This document shows positions 1 through 7,645 of a DNA stretch of 28,888 nt, piece after piece. Every line of letters starts with the position of its first letter. Within the stretch, counting starts at the first letter, position 1. Under the pieces are notes generated by a model. That model was not told the DNA's origin. It saw only the letters and a list, made by a program, of their open reading frames with translations, and made no database searches. The stretch is from the IMG/VR virus record IMGVR_UViG_3300031774_000100, positions 1 through 28,888 of that record; one strand, 5' to 3'. Position numbers and translations under genes: made by a program. This stretch comes from a virus.

Positions 1-726
1 AAAACTAAAACTCGCAGAAGATAGAGCGATCATTTTTGAATTGTTCTCAAACTTGATTCTATCCTTTTCCTGCATTTGTCCTTTTTTAATTAAGTCGTCC
101 TCCATTTCCCTTATCTTAATTCTTTCTGCCATATCTTGGGGAGCTACCAAAAATGGCATTAGCACTGTCTTAATAGTATCCTCCGGTAATAATAAAAACT
201 CGTCGAGTACCAAAATATTAGCGCGGAAACCACGAATCTTTTCTCCGCTTAAAGGTATAGCGGTAATAGTCCCTTCGTTTATTTTCCATTCAAATTGATC
301 ATTACGTTTAGATTTAGCGCCAAAAGCATGAGCTAACATCTGAGCTTCTTTCGATTCAACTATCTTTTCTAAATTGTTAAAGATAAACCGCGCAGTACGA
401 AAAGTCGGCCCAGCTATAAGAATTTTTGTTCGAGGCTCGAATACGCATTGCAAAAAACAATAAACGGCAGCGATGAAACTTTTGCCACATCCACGACCCC
501 AGACACACATGCTAAAGTTGCGGTTAAAAAAAGCCTTAAGAGTTATCTCTTGGTAGAGGGCCAGTTTAATCCCCGAAAGTAATTCAGTAGTAAAACCCAA
601 GTTAGAACGCATAAACTTAGCTAAAGTAATCTTAGCCTGTCTATCTGGAAGCTCCCCTTTTAAATCAAGAAACTCTTCATTTAAGTTGGGGATGGTTTTT
701 TTATATTTATCGGGGCAATACCACAT
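1..726 (-). CDS. terL: Terminase large subunit, N-terminal ATPase part (cut by window edge)
   Basis: Motor protein that cuts and pumps phage DNA into the prohead. The 242 codons in the window are open without a stop and run off the left edge, so the C-terminal nuclease is missing. Walker A is WGRGCGKS (about residues 76-83), Walker B is ILVLDEF (about 171-177), and a coupling-type segment ALSSAS follows near 235. The ATG at 726 lies one base beyond the stop of the upstream nuclease gene (728), so it belongs to a leftward operon with the genes at 728-3842. Family assignment rests on motif order and spacing. Confidence 0.9.
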   Translation of the reverse strand, partial: MWYCPDKYKKTIPNLNEEFLDLKGELPDRQAKITLAKFMRSNLGFTTELLSGIKLALYQEITLKAFFNRNFSMCVWGRGCGKSFIAAVYCFLQCVFEPRTKILIAGPTFRTARFIFNNLEKIVESKEAQMLAHAFGAKSKRNDQFEWKINEGTITAIPLSGEKIRGFRANILVLDEFLLLPEDTIKTVLMPFLVAPQDMAERIKIREMEDDLIKKGQMQEKDRIKFENNSKMIALSSASFSF

Positions 727-727
727 G

Positions 728-1666
728 CTATAACAACTCCAAATCGTAGGCTAGTTGCAAATCAAATTTCTTTTGAGGAATACTGGTGAGTAATATCCTC
801 TTTACTACACGCACACATTCCTCTCTTCCTTTTACAAATAGGAATTGTATATGGGGAAATTTTTGAATTAAGTACCTAACGTTGTGAAAAATAAAATCAG
901 GAGTAACTCTAGTATTCTTTTTGTAGACATGTCGTAATTTATTAAACGCTAGACACTCATCCATTTTTCTTTCAACTAAAATTACTAAATAAGCTTTTTC
1001 TTCTGCGGCTCTTTCTATCTCTCTTTCAAACCTTTCGAGACCCGAGCTTAACGTTCCTATCAAATCAGGGACTGATTTCCTTTCTATGTAACAGTTGCCG
1101 GTTTTCTTTTTATCGTTTAAGCAATAGTCTCCAAATTTCAAACCTTTAACTTCTGTGGGGAAGTCTTTTATATCCAGAGGTTTTTGTTCACGTGAATCCA
1201 CGTAGATAACATGCTCTTCCGAAAACCTTTCTTTGGCTCTAGACTTCTTAGGGAAGATTGAAAACTTATTTTTAAATCCTATTTCTTCGCATAAAGCATA
1301 ATAGTCACCAAACATTAACTGGTAATAGGGAATAGGGGGAACCATTAAAGTTCTTAGCTCTACTTCAGTAGGAGTGTACTCTAGTTCTTTTTCTTTCTTA
1401 CGCTTAGTGAGTAGCTCTTTACAGTATTTTTTAGCAGTTTCTAGGGGCGTAGCTTTTAGCCATTTTTTTAAGTTTCCCTTATTGTTAAAGTCTGCCGATA
1501 AATATTGTTCTTTATTTTTAAATTTTATAATCTTCTCATCATACATGTCATGGCGAGGAAACTCGGACTGATAATATTCTCCTATCGACAGTTTATGAGC
1601 TTTTATATGAAGATGAAGATTTTTATCTTCGGGGAATTCCTTATCGCAAATAGCGCAGTTAACCAT
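728..1666 (-). CDS. XPF/ERCC4-fold nuclease with N-terminal C2H2 zinc finger
   Basis: Predicted structure-specific DNA endonuclease. Residues 4-24 form a classical C2H2 finger (C4-x2-C7-x12-H20-x3-H24). The ERCC4 core follows with VDSREQ (about 156-161), GDY (about 179-181) and ERKSVPDL (about 195-202), matching the family's catalytic D...ERKxxxD pattern. A GTG at 1684 is also in frame, but the ATG at 1666 has a GGAGG-type ribosome site nine bases upstream, so I start there. It overlaps the upstream gene by 8 nt. Its place directly before terL suggests trimming of branched DNA before or during packaging; that role is inferred. Confidence 0.8.
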   Translation of the reverse strand: MVNCAICDKEFPEDKNLHLHIKAHKLSIGEYYQSEFPRHDMYDEKIIKFKNKEQYLSADFNNKGNLKKWLKATPLETAKKYCKELLTKRKKEKELEYTPTEVELRTLMVPPIPYYQLMFGDYYALCEEIGFKNKFSIFPKKSRAKERFSEEHVIYVDSREQKPLDIKDFPTEVKGLKFGDYCLNDKKKTGNCYIERKSVPDLIGTLSSGLERFEREIERAAEEKAYLVILVERKMDECLAFNKLRHVYKKNTRVTPDFIFHNVRYLIQKFPHIQFLFVKGREECVRVVKRILLTSIPQKKFDLQLAYDLELL

Positions 1667-2768
1667 TGAGAACTTCCTCCTCACTTATCCCCATTATTCT
1701 TGATTTGATCTCTTCCATAGAGGTGAGCCTTTCTATCTCGGTTGAGACGTTTTTCTTTCTAATCTCTGCGATCTTAATCATTTTATTTCGAGACTCTTCA
1801 TCTTTCCAAAGTTCCACTAAGTTTAATATAGAAGCAGATTCCTGCATGATCTTACTCATGCGTTGACTTCTTTTTTCTTTAAGCTCGTTAAGTAATTTAG
1901 TTTGGCGATTTACGCATTGGTTGTATTCAGTTTGTGCCGTGTTAATAGCTTCAACCAAACTCATGGCCATTCGTCTTCCTTCAGTATCTTCTGCATTTTG
2001 ATCAAGAAGTTGTTGTAGCCTTTCTACGCGTCTTTGAATATTAGAAGCGATCACCACTTCCGCTGCTAAAACTATATACTGATCTACCTCTTCTTGAGAA
2101 AGATCGGATTTATCCCATGTATAACGAACGAAACTACTTTCAAATAATTCTCGATCTGTCTCAATAGTATAAGTGCTAATCTGATGAAGAAAGCGAAAAG
2201 TATGCATGTAGCCAATAAGAGTAGAAAGGTTCCTTTTTATTTTGGTGGTGACTTTCTCTTTATTAATTCCATTGTAAACGTATTTATTTACCCGAACTAA
2301 CGCTCGACTCTCAGACTTCGGAGGTTGATAACCACCTTCGACAGGGACATCTTCATTACTGTCGGAATACTTTACTTTATTAGGAACCGTATTAAGGAAA
2401 TCTACCGTGACCTTATACCTTTGATCTAAAGCGGATATTTTAGGATCATCAAAAATCAATCGCGCCATTTCCATCGGTTTCATCGCGCTACAATTATTTG
2501 AGACAAATTCTTTTTGTTCGTCGTTTAGCTCGATCTTTTCTTTGGGGTAATATTTATGAGAGACTTTCGCTTCTAGACTTTTTTCAGCTAAAAACTTTTT
2601 TACAGCTCTTCCGTATTTTGATCTTCCGTCTCTTTGTTTTTCTGGGATATCTGGAAATACTAACTCTATCAATTGGGATATATAAGGGGGGTCCTCAGGG
2701 CGGTTATTCCACTCGGTAAGAATTGCTAACTGTTGATCTTCGTTAAGTCCTATATTCTTGGAGCTCAT
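1659..2768 (-). CDS. Hypothetical protein; possible terminase small subunit
   Basis: 369 aa, not recognised by sequence. Charged and mostly helical in character. The segment around residues 245-345 is rich in Q, E, R and K with long helix-forming stretches, suggesting coiled coil. It sits two genes upstream of terL in the same operon and its ATG overlaps the upstream stop as ATGA (2765-2768). That position, plus a helical DNA-binding look, makes a small-terminase or packaging-recognition role plausible, but no motif proves it. Confidence 0.5.
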   Translation of the reverse strand: MSSKNIGLNEDQQLAILTEWNNRPEDPPYISQLIELVFPDIPEKQRDGRSKYGRAVKKFLAEKSLEAKVSHKYYPKEKIELNDEQKEFVSNNCSAMKPMEMARLIFDDPKISALDQRYKVTVDFLNTVPNKVKYSDSNEDVPVEGGYQPPKSESRALVRVNKYVYNGINKEKVTTKIKRNLSTLIGYMHTFRFLHQISTYTIETDRELFESSFVRYTWDKSDLSQEEVDQYIVLAAEVVIASNIQRRVERLQQLLDQNAEDTEGRRMAMSLVEAINTAQTEYNQCVNRQTKLLNELKEKRSQRMSKIMQESASILNLVELWKDEESRNKMIKIAEIRKKNVSTEIERLTSMEEIKSRIMGISEEEVLNG

Positions 2769-3451
2769 ATTATTTCTATCTCTCCTTCTTTTAGCATTTT
2801 TTTAACTTTTTGAATAATTGACTTTTTGACATTTTTAATCTGTTTATATCCCGGAACCCGATTCTTTTCATTTGTCTTATACCCCATTAAAGATGCAGCG
2901 TCTTCCTCTGACATGTTGTCGATATATAAAGCTTTATAGATTTTCCATTCAGAAGACTTGAGGGTCTCTTTCATTTTATCGTTAATCTTCTTCATTAGAG
3001 AAATAATGTCCAAACCCGTATACTCGGTACTATTTATCTCCGTAGCATGTTGATTGATAGAAACCGGCAATTTAGCATCATAGGCTTGTTTTTTTGTCCT
3101 TGTCCAATTAGCATATAAAGGACACGTGTCACATTGCTTACCGTAAATGTAACATAAGTCACCAGCTTCGGCTGCGGCACACTTGAGGCAGGGGCGGCAA
3201 TAATTTCCGTAATTGTTTCGGATTAAGTTTTTTATTTGATTGGATATAATCCGGTTTATCCAAGGGTTTAATGGTTTCTTAGTATCGTATAGATGCCACT
3301 TCTTAAAAATGTGAATTCTTAAAATTTGAGAAACATCATCAAAATCCATCCAAGATAACGCAGTAAGGTTCCATTTGGACCTTCTCTTTTTAATTTCTAC
3401 ATCTATCTGTTCTATGAAATCTTCAAATTTGGGTTTTTTAGGTCTGGGCAT
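2765..3451 (-). CDS. Sigma-70-like transcription factor with cysteine-rich insert
   Basis: 228 aa. Residues about 34-80 (FDDVSQILRIHIFKKW, then PWINRIISNQIKNLIRNN) resemble sigma region 2. The C-terminal part (about 165-225) looks like a region-4 helix-turn-helix (SEEDAASLMGYK). Between them lies a segment with seven cysteines (about 85-110, including CRPCLKC and CDTC) that may bind zinc. I start at the ATG at 3451 (MPRPKK); a longer frame to 3619 only runs inside the upstream gene. An inverted repeat (CGGATC/GATCCG, 3452-3471) lies directly before the start. Probably directs late transcription; inferred. Confidence 0.6.
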   Translation of the reverse strand: MPRPKKPKFEDFIEQIDVEIKKRRSKWNLTALSWMDFDDVSQILRIHIFKKWHLYDTKKPLNPWINRIISNQIKNLIRNNYGNYCRPCLKCAAAEAGDLCYIYGKQCDTCPLYANWTRTKKQAYDAKLPVSINQHATEINSTEYTGLDIISLMKKINDKMKETLKSSEWKIYKALYIDNMSEEDAASLMGYKTNEKNRVPGYKQIKNVKKSIIQKVKKMLKEGEIEII

Positions 3452-3842
3452 CGGATCGTCGCGATGATCCGGCTTCTCTCTGTAGGTCGTTAACAATAGA
3501 CTCTTTAGAGTAAGATGGATCCACTTCCCTCCTGTAGTTATCCTTCTCTCCGTTAGCGGTTCCCGCAAGTTGGTCAAGAGGCACACTACTAAAACTTTGA
3601 GACACTTGTATATCAACATCTAAACCCTCAATAGAGGGGATATACTCTTCCTCATATTCCTCTTCTTCCTCCATTACCACAGGGGAGCTTACAACTGGAG
3701 CCTGAGCTTTAAATACTCTTCTTGGAGAATTAGCACTAATCTGCGCAAAAGGGTCCCCACAAGAGCAACAAAACTGAGGCTTCTTTAAAGAATACTCTGT
3801 TCCCGACCCACAATTCGTGCAATAAACCTTCATAGATGACAT
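3438..3842 (-). CDS. Zinc-ribbon protein with acidic middle
   Basis: 134 aa. Two CxxC-type knuckles near the N-terminus (CTNCGSG and CCSCGDP) make a small zinc ribbon. A run of glutamates (VMEEEEEYEEEY) follows, then a polar, probably disordered tail. First gene of the leftward packaging operon; its end overlaps the sigma-like gene by 14 nt. Upstream is TTGAAA, 16 nt, TAATAT, 10 nt, then the ATG, so the mRNA may have almost no leader. The second ATG (3833, MKVYC) is an alternative start. Function unknown. Confidence 0.65.
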   Translation of the reverse strand: MSSMKVYCTNCGSGTEYSLKKPQFCCSCGDPFAQISANSPRRVFKAQAPVVSSPVVMEEEEEYEEEYIPSIEGLDVDIQVSQSFSSVPLDQLAGTANGEKDNYRREVDPSYSKESIVNDLQREAGSSRRSDAQT

Positions 3843-3904
3843 TACACTATATATATTACTGAAAATCCCAGTTTTTTCAAAAAAAGTGTATAACCTATAT
3901 GGAC
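3843..3904. promoter_or_regulatory. Divergent promoter region between zinc-ribbon and metallopeptidase-like genes
   Basis: Leftward: TTGAAA, 16 nt, TAATAT, 10 nt, ATG (3842). Rightward: GTGTATAAC (about 3888-3896) before the ATG codons at 3899 and 3905, without a clear -35. The region is AT-rich. The rightward GTGTATAA motif recurs before other genes in the left half. Confidence 0.5.
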
Positions 3905-4174
3905 ATGGAAAACGTCAAGTTTAAAACCTCGGATGGAATCGAATACGAATTGATGTGGAAAAAACCCCATCACACCTATAATGCGGATGGGTTGTGTTAC
4001 TCTCCTGACTCTGATAATCCCAGAATCCTAGTGGATCCCACGCTTAAGAAAAGGCGAAAAATGAGCACTCTCATAGAAGAGGTCACTCATGCCTTTTTTT
4101 GGGACAAGTCAGAAAAACAGGTTAGGAAATTTTCTTCCGTTCTTGCCGGGTTAATAAATAAACAGATTAAATAG
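3905..4174 (+). CDS. Small metallopeptidase-like protein with degenerate active site
   Basis: 89 aa. The C-terminal half has MSTLIEEVTHAFFWDKSEK, which resembles the helix of small phage HExxH-type (ImmA/IrrE or SprT-like) proteins ending in HAxxWDxSE. Here the first His is Glu (EEVTHA), so catalysis may be lost. An ATG at 3899 is two codons upstream, but only 4 nt from a -10-like TATAAC; the ATG at 3905 keeps the 10-nt spacing seen elsewhere, so I prefer it. It converges on the phoH-like gene with an 8-nt overlap at the 3' ends. Confidence 0.6.
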   Translation: MENVKFKTSDGIEYELMWKKPHHTYNADGLCYSPDSDNPRILVDPTLKKRRKMSTLIEEVTHAFFWDKSEKQVRKFSSVLAGLINKQIK

Positions 4175-4928
4175 TATCACATTCCGCTAATTTGGAGACG
4201 ATAAACTTGGTCAGTTCTGACCTAACGATATCTTCTTGACTAAATTCGAAAGTGTGAATGCCCATATCCCTGCTTTCTTGATTATCAAAAACATCATAGA
4301 GTTTAAGGAAGCCTCCACGGTTTCCGTTTTTTAAATCAGTTTGCATAGGGTCAGCCATAATAATACATCTAGAATATTTACCAATACGTGTTAAAACTGT
4401 AACAATTTCACGAAAAGAACTATTTTGAGCTTCGTCCATTAATATAGCTTTCCCGTTCCAACTCATCCCCCGAGCGAAGTTAACAGGGTGAATAGATACT
4501 CTTTTTTCTTTTTGAAGCTTTTTGACAGTCTCTTCGCTAAGAAGCTCATCTAGCTTGTCCATAAAGGGCAAATTATAGTAGTGAAGTTTCTCATCTGCGT
4601 CGCCGGGAAGAAAACCCAATCTTGAGTCAGAGCTTTCTACGGCTGAGCGCATATATATAACGTCTGAGACTTTAGAATTATTTAAAAGGTTTAAAGCTGA
4701 ATAAACTGCAGTTAAAGTTTTAGAACTTCCTGCGGGGCCTTTACATAAAATAAGTCTTGTATTCTTATCTTTGGAAATTTCTATAAAGCGTTTTTGCTTA
4801 TCTGTCCAAGGAAGCTCTTCGATATAAAAAGTATCCTTGGGTTTTAGTGGATCTCGTTGGTGAATCTTGACCCTTCCGTCCGTAACTTCGAGAGACCCAA
4901 AGTCTCCCGTGCTCTTTACTTTTGGCAT
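4167..4928 (-). CDS. phoH: PhoH-like P-loop ATPase
   Basis: About 253 aa. Walker A GPAGSSKT (about 64-71) and Walker B ILMDEAQN (about 163-170), followed by MADPMQTDL, are the standard PhoH arrangement. PhoH-like proteins are common in marine and freshwater phages; their role in infection is unclear and may involve RNA. I start at the ATG at 4928 (MPKVKST); the longer frame to 5123 lies antisense to the MscS-like gene. A GTGTAAAAA motif (reverse strand, about 4945) precedes it. Divergent from the gene at 4975. Confidence 0.85.
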   Translation of the reverse strand: MPKVKSTGDFGSLEVTDGRVKIHQRDPLKPKDTFYIEELPWTDKQKRFIEISKDKNTRLILCKGPAGSSKTLTAVYSALNLLNNSKVSDVIYMRSAVESSDSRLGFLPGDADEKLHYYNLPFMDKLDELLSEETVKKLQKEKRVSIHPVNFARGMSWNGKAILMDEAQNSSFREIVTVLTRIGKYSRCIIMADPMQTDLKNGNRGGFLKLYDVFDNQESRDMGIHTFEFSQEDIVRSELTKFIVSKLAECDTI

Positions 4929-4974
4929 CACTATCTTTTTACACCCAAAAAAGTGTAATATACAAAATAAAGTA
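4929..4974. promoter_or_regulatory. Short divergent promoter region between phoH and MscS-like gene
   Basis: 46 bp with the dyad ACACccaaaaaaGTGT. Rightward: AAGTGTAATATACA with TATACA 10 nt before the ATG at 4975. Leftward: GTGTAAAAAGATAGTG directly before the phoH ATG. Neither direction has a clear -35. Confidence 0.45.
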
Positions 4975-5463
4975 ATGAACGAAATAACTAATATTGTGGG
5001 GAACCTAACTAATCTGACTTCTTTAACGGAAAAGGAAGAAGTCCAAGGTTTCTTAGAGGGGTTAATTGGGGAATATGGTTGGATATTACTAATAGCCATA
5101 GCCACAATCTTGGCTAAAGACATGATTATGAACTTCGTTCAGGGGATACTCGTGTTCATGGGGAACGATTTTAATAACGACGATATAATTTACATTTCTG
5201 GACGTCAAGCACGTATAGTTCGCGTAGGAATTCGTAATACAGTTTTTTACATGCTTGACAGAAAAACTAAGATGCTCGTACCAAATGAGCAGTTGAAACA
5301 ACTAACTATCGAAAAAACTTTACCTAAGAACGGGGGAATTCCCTATTTGCCTAAAGGAAGCGATCCCGACTTTATTGGAACAAAGGAAGTTCCAATTAGC
5401 TCTCCCCCCATGCAGGTGGAGGTGGTAACCAAGCCCACTCCCCGGAAAAGTATAAAAAAATGA
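4975..5463 (+). CDS. MscS-like mechanosensitive channel fragment (pore helix plus beta domain)
   Basis: 162 aa. A strongly hydrophobic stretch (about residues 36-63) leads into DIIYISGRQARIVRVGIRNT and KMLVPNEQLKQLTIEK (about 70-113). This matches the join of the MscS pore helix to the beta domain, where the family has 'GD.I...G..G.V..I..R.T.......VPN..L'. Full MscS proteins have three or more TM helices and a C-terminal domain; this one keeps the core and a proline-rich tail. It overlaps the next lipoprotein gene by 4 nt. It could form or modify a host membrane channel; the role in infection is unknown. Confidence 0.65.
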   Translation: MNEITNIVGNLTNLTSLTEKEEVQGFLEGLIGEYGWILLIAIATILAKDMIMNFVQGILVFMGNDFNNDDIIYISGRQARIVRVGIRNTVFYMLDRKTKMLVPNEQLKQLTIEKTLPKNGGIPYLPKGSDPDFIGTKEVPISSPPMQVEVVTKPTPRKSIKK

Positions 5464-5690
5464 AAAAACTCCTACTTACTGCCTTACTGCTTACTGGATG
5501 TAAAAACATTGACGAAAACGGAAGATTGGAAAAAGTTAGGTTCTCCGTTCCTGCTTTTTTTCATGTAGAGATGGAATATTATGCTGACCAAGAAAATCTT
5601 ACTGATAGATCACAACGTCAACAGGTCCCTTCCCATAAATTAGTAAATGGAAAATATTTTCCCCGATTAATGGAAATGGGAGAAAAATAA
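5460..5690 (+). CDS. Small lipoprotein
   Basis: 76 aa. MKKLLLTALLLTGC is a typical lipoprotein signal with lipobox LLTGC (Cys14). The mature part is about 60 polar residues without a known domain. Its ATG overlaps the stop of the MscS-like gene (ATGA), so the two envelope proteins are translated as a pair. It could be an outer-membrane partner of that protein or a lysis/superinfection-type lipoprotein. Confidence 0.65.
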   Translation: MKKLLLTALLLTGCKNIDENGRLEKVRFSVPAFFHVEMEYYADQENLTDRSQRQQVPSHKLVNGKYFPRLMEMGEK

Positions 5691-5710
5691 GTGTATAATA
5701 CTTTAGAAAG
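5690..5710 (+). promoter_or_regulatory. GTGTATAATA promoter-like motif
   Basis: aGTGTATAATA at 5690-5700 with TATAAT at 5694-5699, 11 nt before the ATG of the DUF6582-type gene. No -35 at the normal distance. Clearest member of the left-half motif. Confidence 0.5.
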
Positions 5711-6391
5711 ATGAAAGACTTAGATTTTGAAAATATCGACTTTAGTAAAGAGATCGCTGTCCTGATGGAAAAAGGCGTTTTCGCTAACAGCAAAGCTGGC
5801 TACCCACCCAACTGCAACGAGGGTTATATCCTCAGTAAAGATGGCACCCAATGCGTCTCTGAAGACTCTTCTGCAAAAACGAAAAAAGAATGGGAGAAGG
5901 TCGACACTAAAGAGTTAAAACGCGATTCAAAAAAAGAAAAGAAGGAGCATGAAAAAGACGCCATCAAGGATGATGAGAGCAAAATTAAAAAGCTCAAAAA
6001 AGGCAAACCTTCTGAAAAGAAAAGCGTAGAAATTCACGATATTAAAAAAGACGAGAAATACGATAAAGAAAGAAAAGCGGGTTGGAAAAAGAAAACTGAA
6101 GGAGCTAAGATGAGCAGTAAACAGAAAAACGATCTACCAGACTCCGATTTTGCTTATATACAACCCGGTGGTAAAAAAGATTCCGAAGGAAAAACGACCC
6201 CGCGGTCATTGCGTCATCTTCCAATTAACGACGCTGCACACGTGCGCAACGCTTTAGCAAGACTTGATCAAACGGATATTAGCCCAGAGGCTAAAAAAGC
6301 AGCGCTTAAGAAAATTAAAGCTGCGGCCAAGAAATTCGACATTAAGGTTAGTGAAAGTTCAGCCACAATAGATTATTCTGATCTATACTAA
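5711..6391 (+). CDS. Lysine-rich protein with C-terminal DUF6582-type domain
   Basis: 226 aa. The middle (about 55-135) is a highly charged K/E stretch, probably a long helix or disordered. The C-terminal part (from MSSKQKNDLPDSDFAYIQP to IKAAAKKFDIKV) has the DLPDSDFAYI, RSLRHLPINDAAHVRNALARL and KIKAAAKK blocks typical of DUF6582. That domain is often attached to phage head-maturation or capsid-associated proteins. A single-gene unit between a GTGTATAATA motif and a strong terminator. Domain call fairly firm; role inferred. Confidence 0.7.
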   Translation: MKDLDFENIDFSKEIAVLMEKGVFANSKAGYPPNCNEGYILSKDGTQCVSEDSSAKTKKEWEKVDTKELKRDSKKEKKEHEKDAIKDDESKIKKLKKGKPSEKKSVEIHDIKKDEKYDKERKAGWKKKTEGAKMSSKQKNDLPDSDFAYIQPGGKKDSEGKTTPRSLRHLPINDAAHVRNALARLDQTDISPEAKKAALKKIKAAAKKFDIKVSESSATIDYSDLY

Positions 6392-6415
6392 TCCTTTATA
6401 CTTGTTTTGTTAAAG

Positions 6416-6446
6416 AAAAAGCCCCGCAACCGCGGGGCTTTTATTT
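6416..6446 (+). terminator. Rho-independent terminator
   Basis: GCCCCGC-aacc-GCGGGGC followed by TTTTATTT. Ends the DUF6582 gene. The stem is preceded by AAAAA, so it could also act leftward. Confidence 0.85.
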
Positions 6447-6502
6447 CGTGCATAGGTCATCTGAAATATCGTTAAGATATAGAGATTGTGAAATGCACTA
6501 GA

Positions 6503-6736
6503 TTATTTGATACGACGCCGTAAGAGGAGTGGATCAAAATTATCGTTGCTGTCGTAAGCAAATGGTTCCCATCCTTCGGGAATATTTTTAGTGTTGGAGG
6601 TTTTATACTCCCACTGTTGAGTTGGGTCCCAAGAAACGATTAACGGGCTGGATGTAGCACCTGTGCCGAGTACTACGGTAGTGGTCAGTAATACACCAAT
6701 TGCGAACGACTTCCAATCAAGTATTTTAAGTTTCAT
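6503..6736 (-). CDS. Small membrane-anchored or secreted protein
   Basis: 77 aa. MKLKILDWKSFAIGVLLTTT starts a signal-anchor or signal peptide (hydrophobic to about residue 28). A short polar domain rich in W, D and N follows, ending in LLLRRRIK. No known domain. Second gene of a two-gene leftward unit with 6759-7274, so probably envelope-directed. TATACA lies about 12 nt upstream of the ATG. Confidence 0.55.
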   Translation of the reverse strand: MKLKILDWKSFAIGVLLTTTVVLGTGATSSPLIVSWDPTQQWEYKTSNTKNIPEGWEPFAYDSNDNFDPLLLRRRIK

Positions 6737-6758
6737 ATTTGTTTATATTGTATATAGC

Positions 6759-7274
6759 TTATTCTCCCGGTTTGTTTCCATCGATGACCTTATCTCTTTT
6801 GTTAGCGAATTCTTTTTTTATCTCAGCGATACGTTGACGAATTTCTGCGCGATGTTTTTTTGCATTTTCAGCCCATTCCTTATGGGTCGCTTTCATCTGA
6901 TCCCTCAATGCAGCTTTTTGATCATCCGTAGCATCTTTAAACTTGGATTTATCAAAATTGCCTTTCATTTTTTTTGAAGCTTCTGAAAAACTCTTCCTAA
7001 GCTCTTTTATCTTTTCGTCATCACGGACAAGCTTCCCGAATGCTCGACCCTTATGGTTAACTTTTTGACCTTTCTTTTTTGCGTTCCCGCGGTGCTTTTT
7101 ACGCTTATCAAAGGCAGCCTTGAGGCGCTCTTTAATCTTTTCTCGGTCAATCTTCTTTTCAGGGCGAGGTTTATCGGCCTTCCCCTTCTTCTTGTCGGGT
7201 CCAGCTTCTGCCGTGGATAACACTGATGCCATTATAGCCACCAATCCGTATTTGAAGATATTTTTAATCATCAT
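6759..7274 (-). CDS. Exported, highly basic lysine-rich protein
   Basis: 171 aa. An N-terminal signal peptide (MMIKNIFKYGLVAIMASVLS, likely cleaved near AEA-GP) precedes a mature part very rich in K, R, E and A with helical repeats. The combination of export signal and strongly basic helical body is unusual. It could bind envelope polymers or nucleic acid outside the cytoplasm. The start could be the first or second Met. Not recognised as a family. Confidence 0.6.
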   Translation of the reverse strand: MMIKNIFKYGLVAIMASVLSTAEAGPDKKKGKADKPRPEKKIDREKIKERLKAAFDKRKKHRGNAKKKGQKVNHKGRAFGKLVRDDEKIKELRKSFSEASKKMKGNFDKSKFKDATDDQKAALRDQMKATHKEWAENAKKHRAEIRQRIAEIKKEFANKRDKVIDGNKPGE

Positions 7275-7420
7275 GGTACTTTTTATTATGCAGGATTTAT
7301 GCCAAAGTGAAAATGATTTTTTAAAGGGGTTTATTTATAGAGCTTTTAAGTCATTGGGTCTTATTGCTCATTTTCCCAAAAACAGTTGGGTATTATTCCC
7401 TATGAGTGTAACTAAAGTAT
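7275..7420. other. Intergenic region upstream of 7421
   Basis: 146 bp, AT-rich. Holds a small stem CCCAA-aaacag-TTGGG near 7376-7391 and the motif GTGTAACTA (about 7406) before the ATG at 7421. The open frame crossing this stretch has no start signal and I do not call it. Confidence 0.4.
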
Positions 7421-7645
7421 ATGAAACAAGCTTACAAGAAAAAATGGATATGTGGTGGAGTGATAGTAGTTATAGCTGCGGGCCTTGTCTTCCTACTCGG
7501 TCACAAGAAAGAAGAGATAACCTCTACAGTGCAGGATAAGATCACAGAAAAGGCCACTGAAGCCATTGTTGATAAAGCAGTAGACAAAGTTGCGGATAAA
7601 GCAAAAGAAAAGCTTACAGATGAGATTTCTAAGATATTACCGTGA
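7421..7645 (+). CDS. Membrane protein with amphipathic repeat tail
   Basis: 74 aa. One TM helix (about residues 9-27, ICGGVIVVIAAGLVFLLG), then an amphipathic tail with repeated (V/A)DK(A/V) units (IVDKAVDKVADKAKEKLTD). Probably inner membrane, with the repeat helix lying on the membrane or forming a coiled coil. GTGTAACTA lies 8-15 nt upstream. Its stop overlaps the GTG of the next gene (GTGA). Confidence 0.6.
   Translation: MKQAYKKKWICGGVIVVIAAGLVFLLGHKKEEITSTVQDKITEKATEAIVDKAVDKVADKAKEKLTDEISKILP

Noticed and set aside
41-298. Plus-strand open frame at the left edge
   Set aside because: Antisense shadow of the terminase gene, which has clear Walker motifs on the other strand.
4928-5123. 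65-codon N-terminal extension of the PhoH gene
   Set aside because: It lies antisense to the MscS-like gene and crosses the divergent promoter region; PhoH homology begins after the ATG at 4928.
7120-7539. 139-codon plus-strand frame
   Set aside because: Starts antisense to the basic exported protein and overlaps the coupled 7421 gene in another frame; no start signal.
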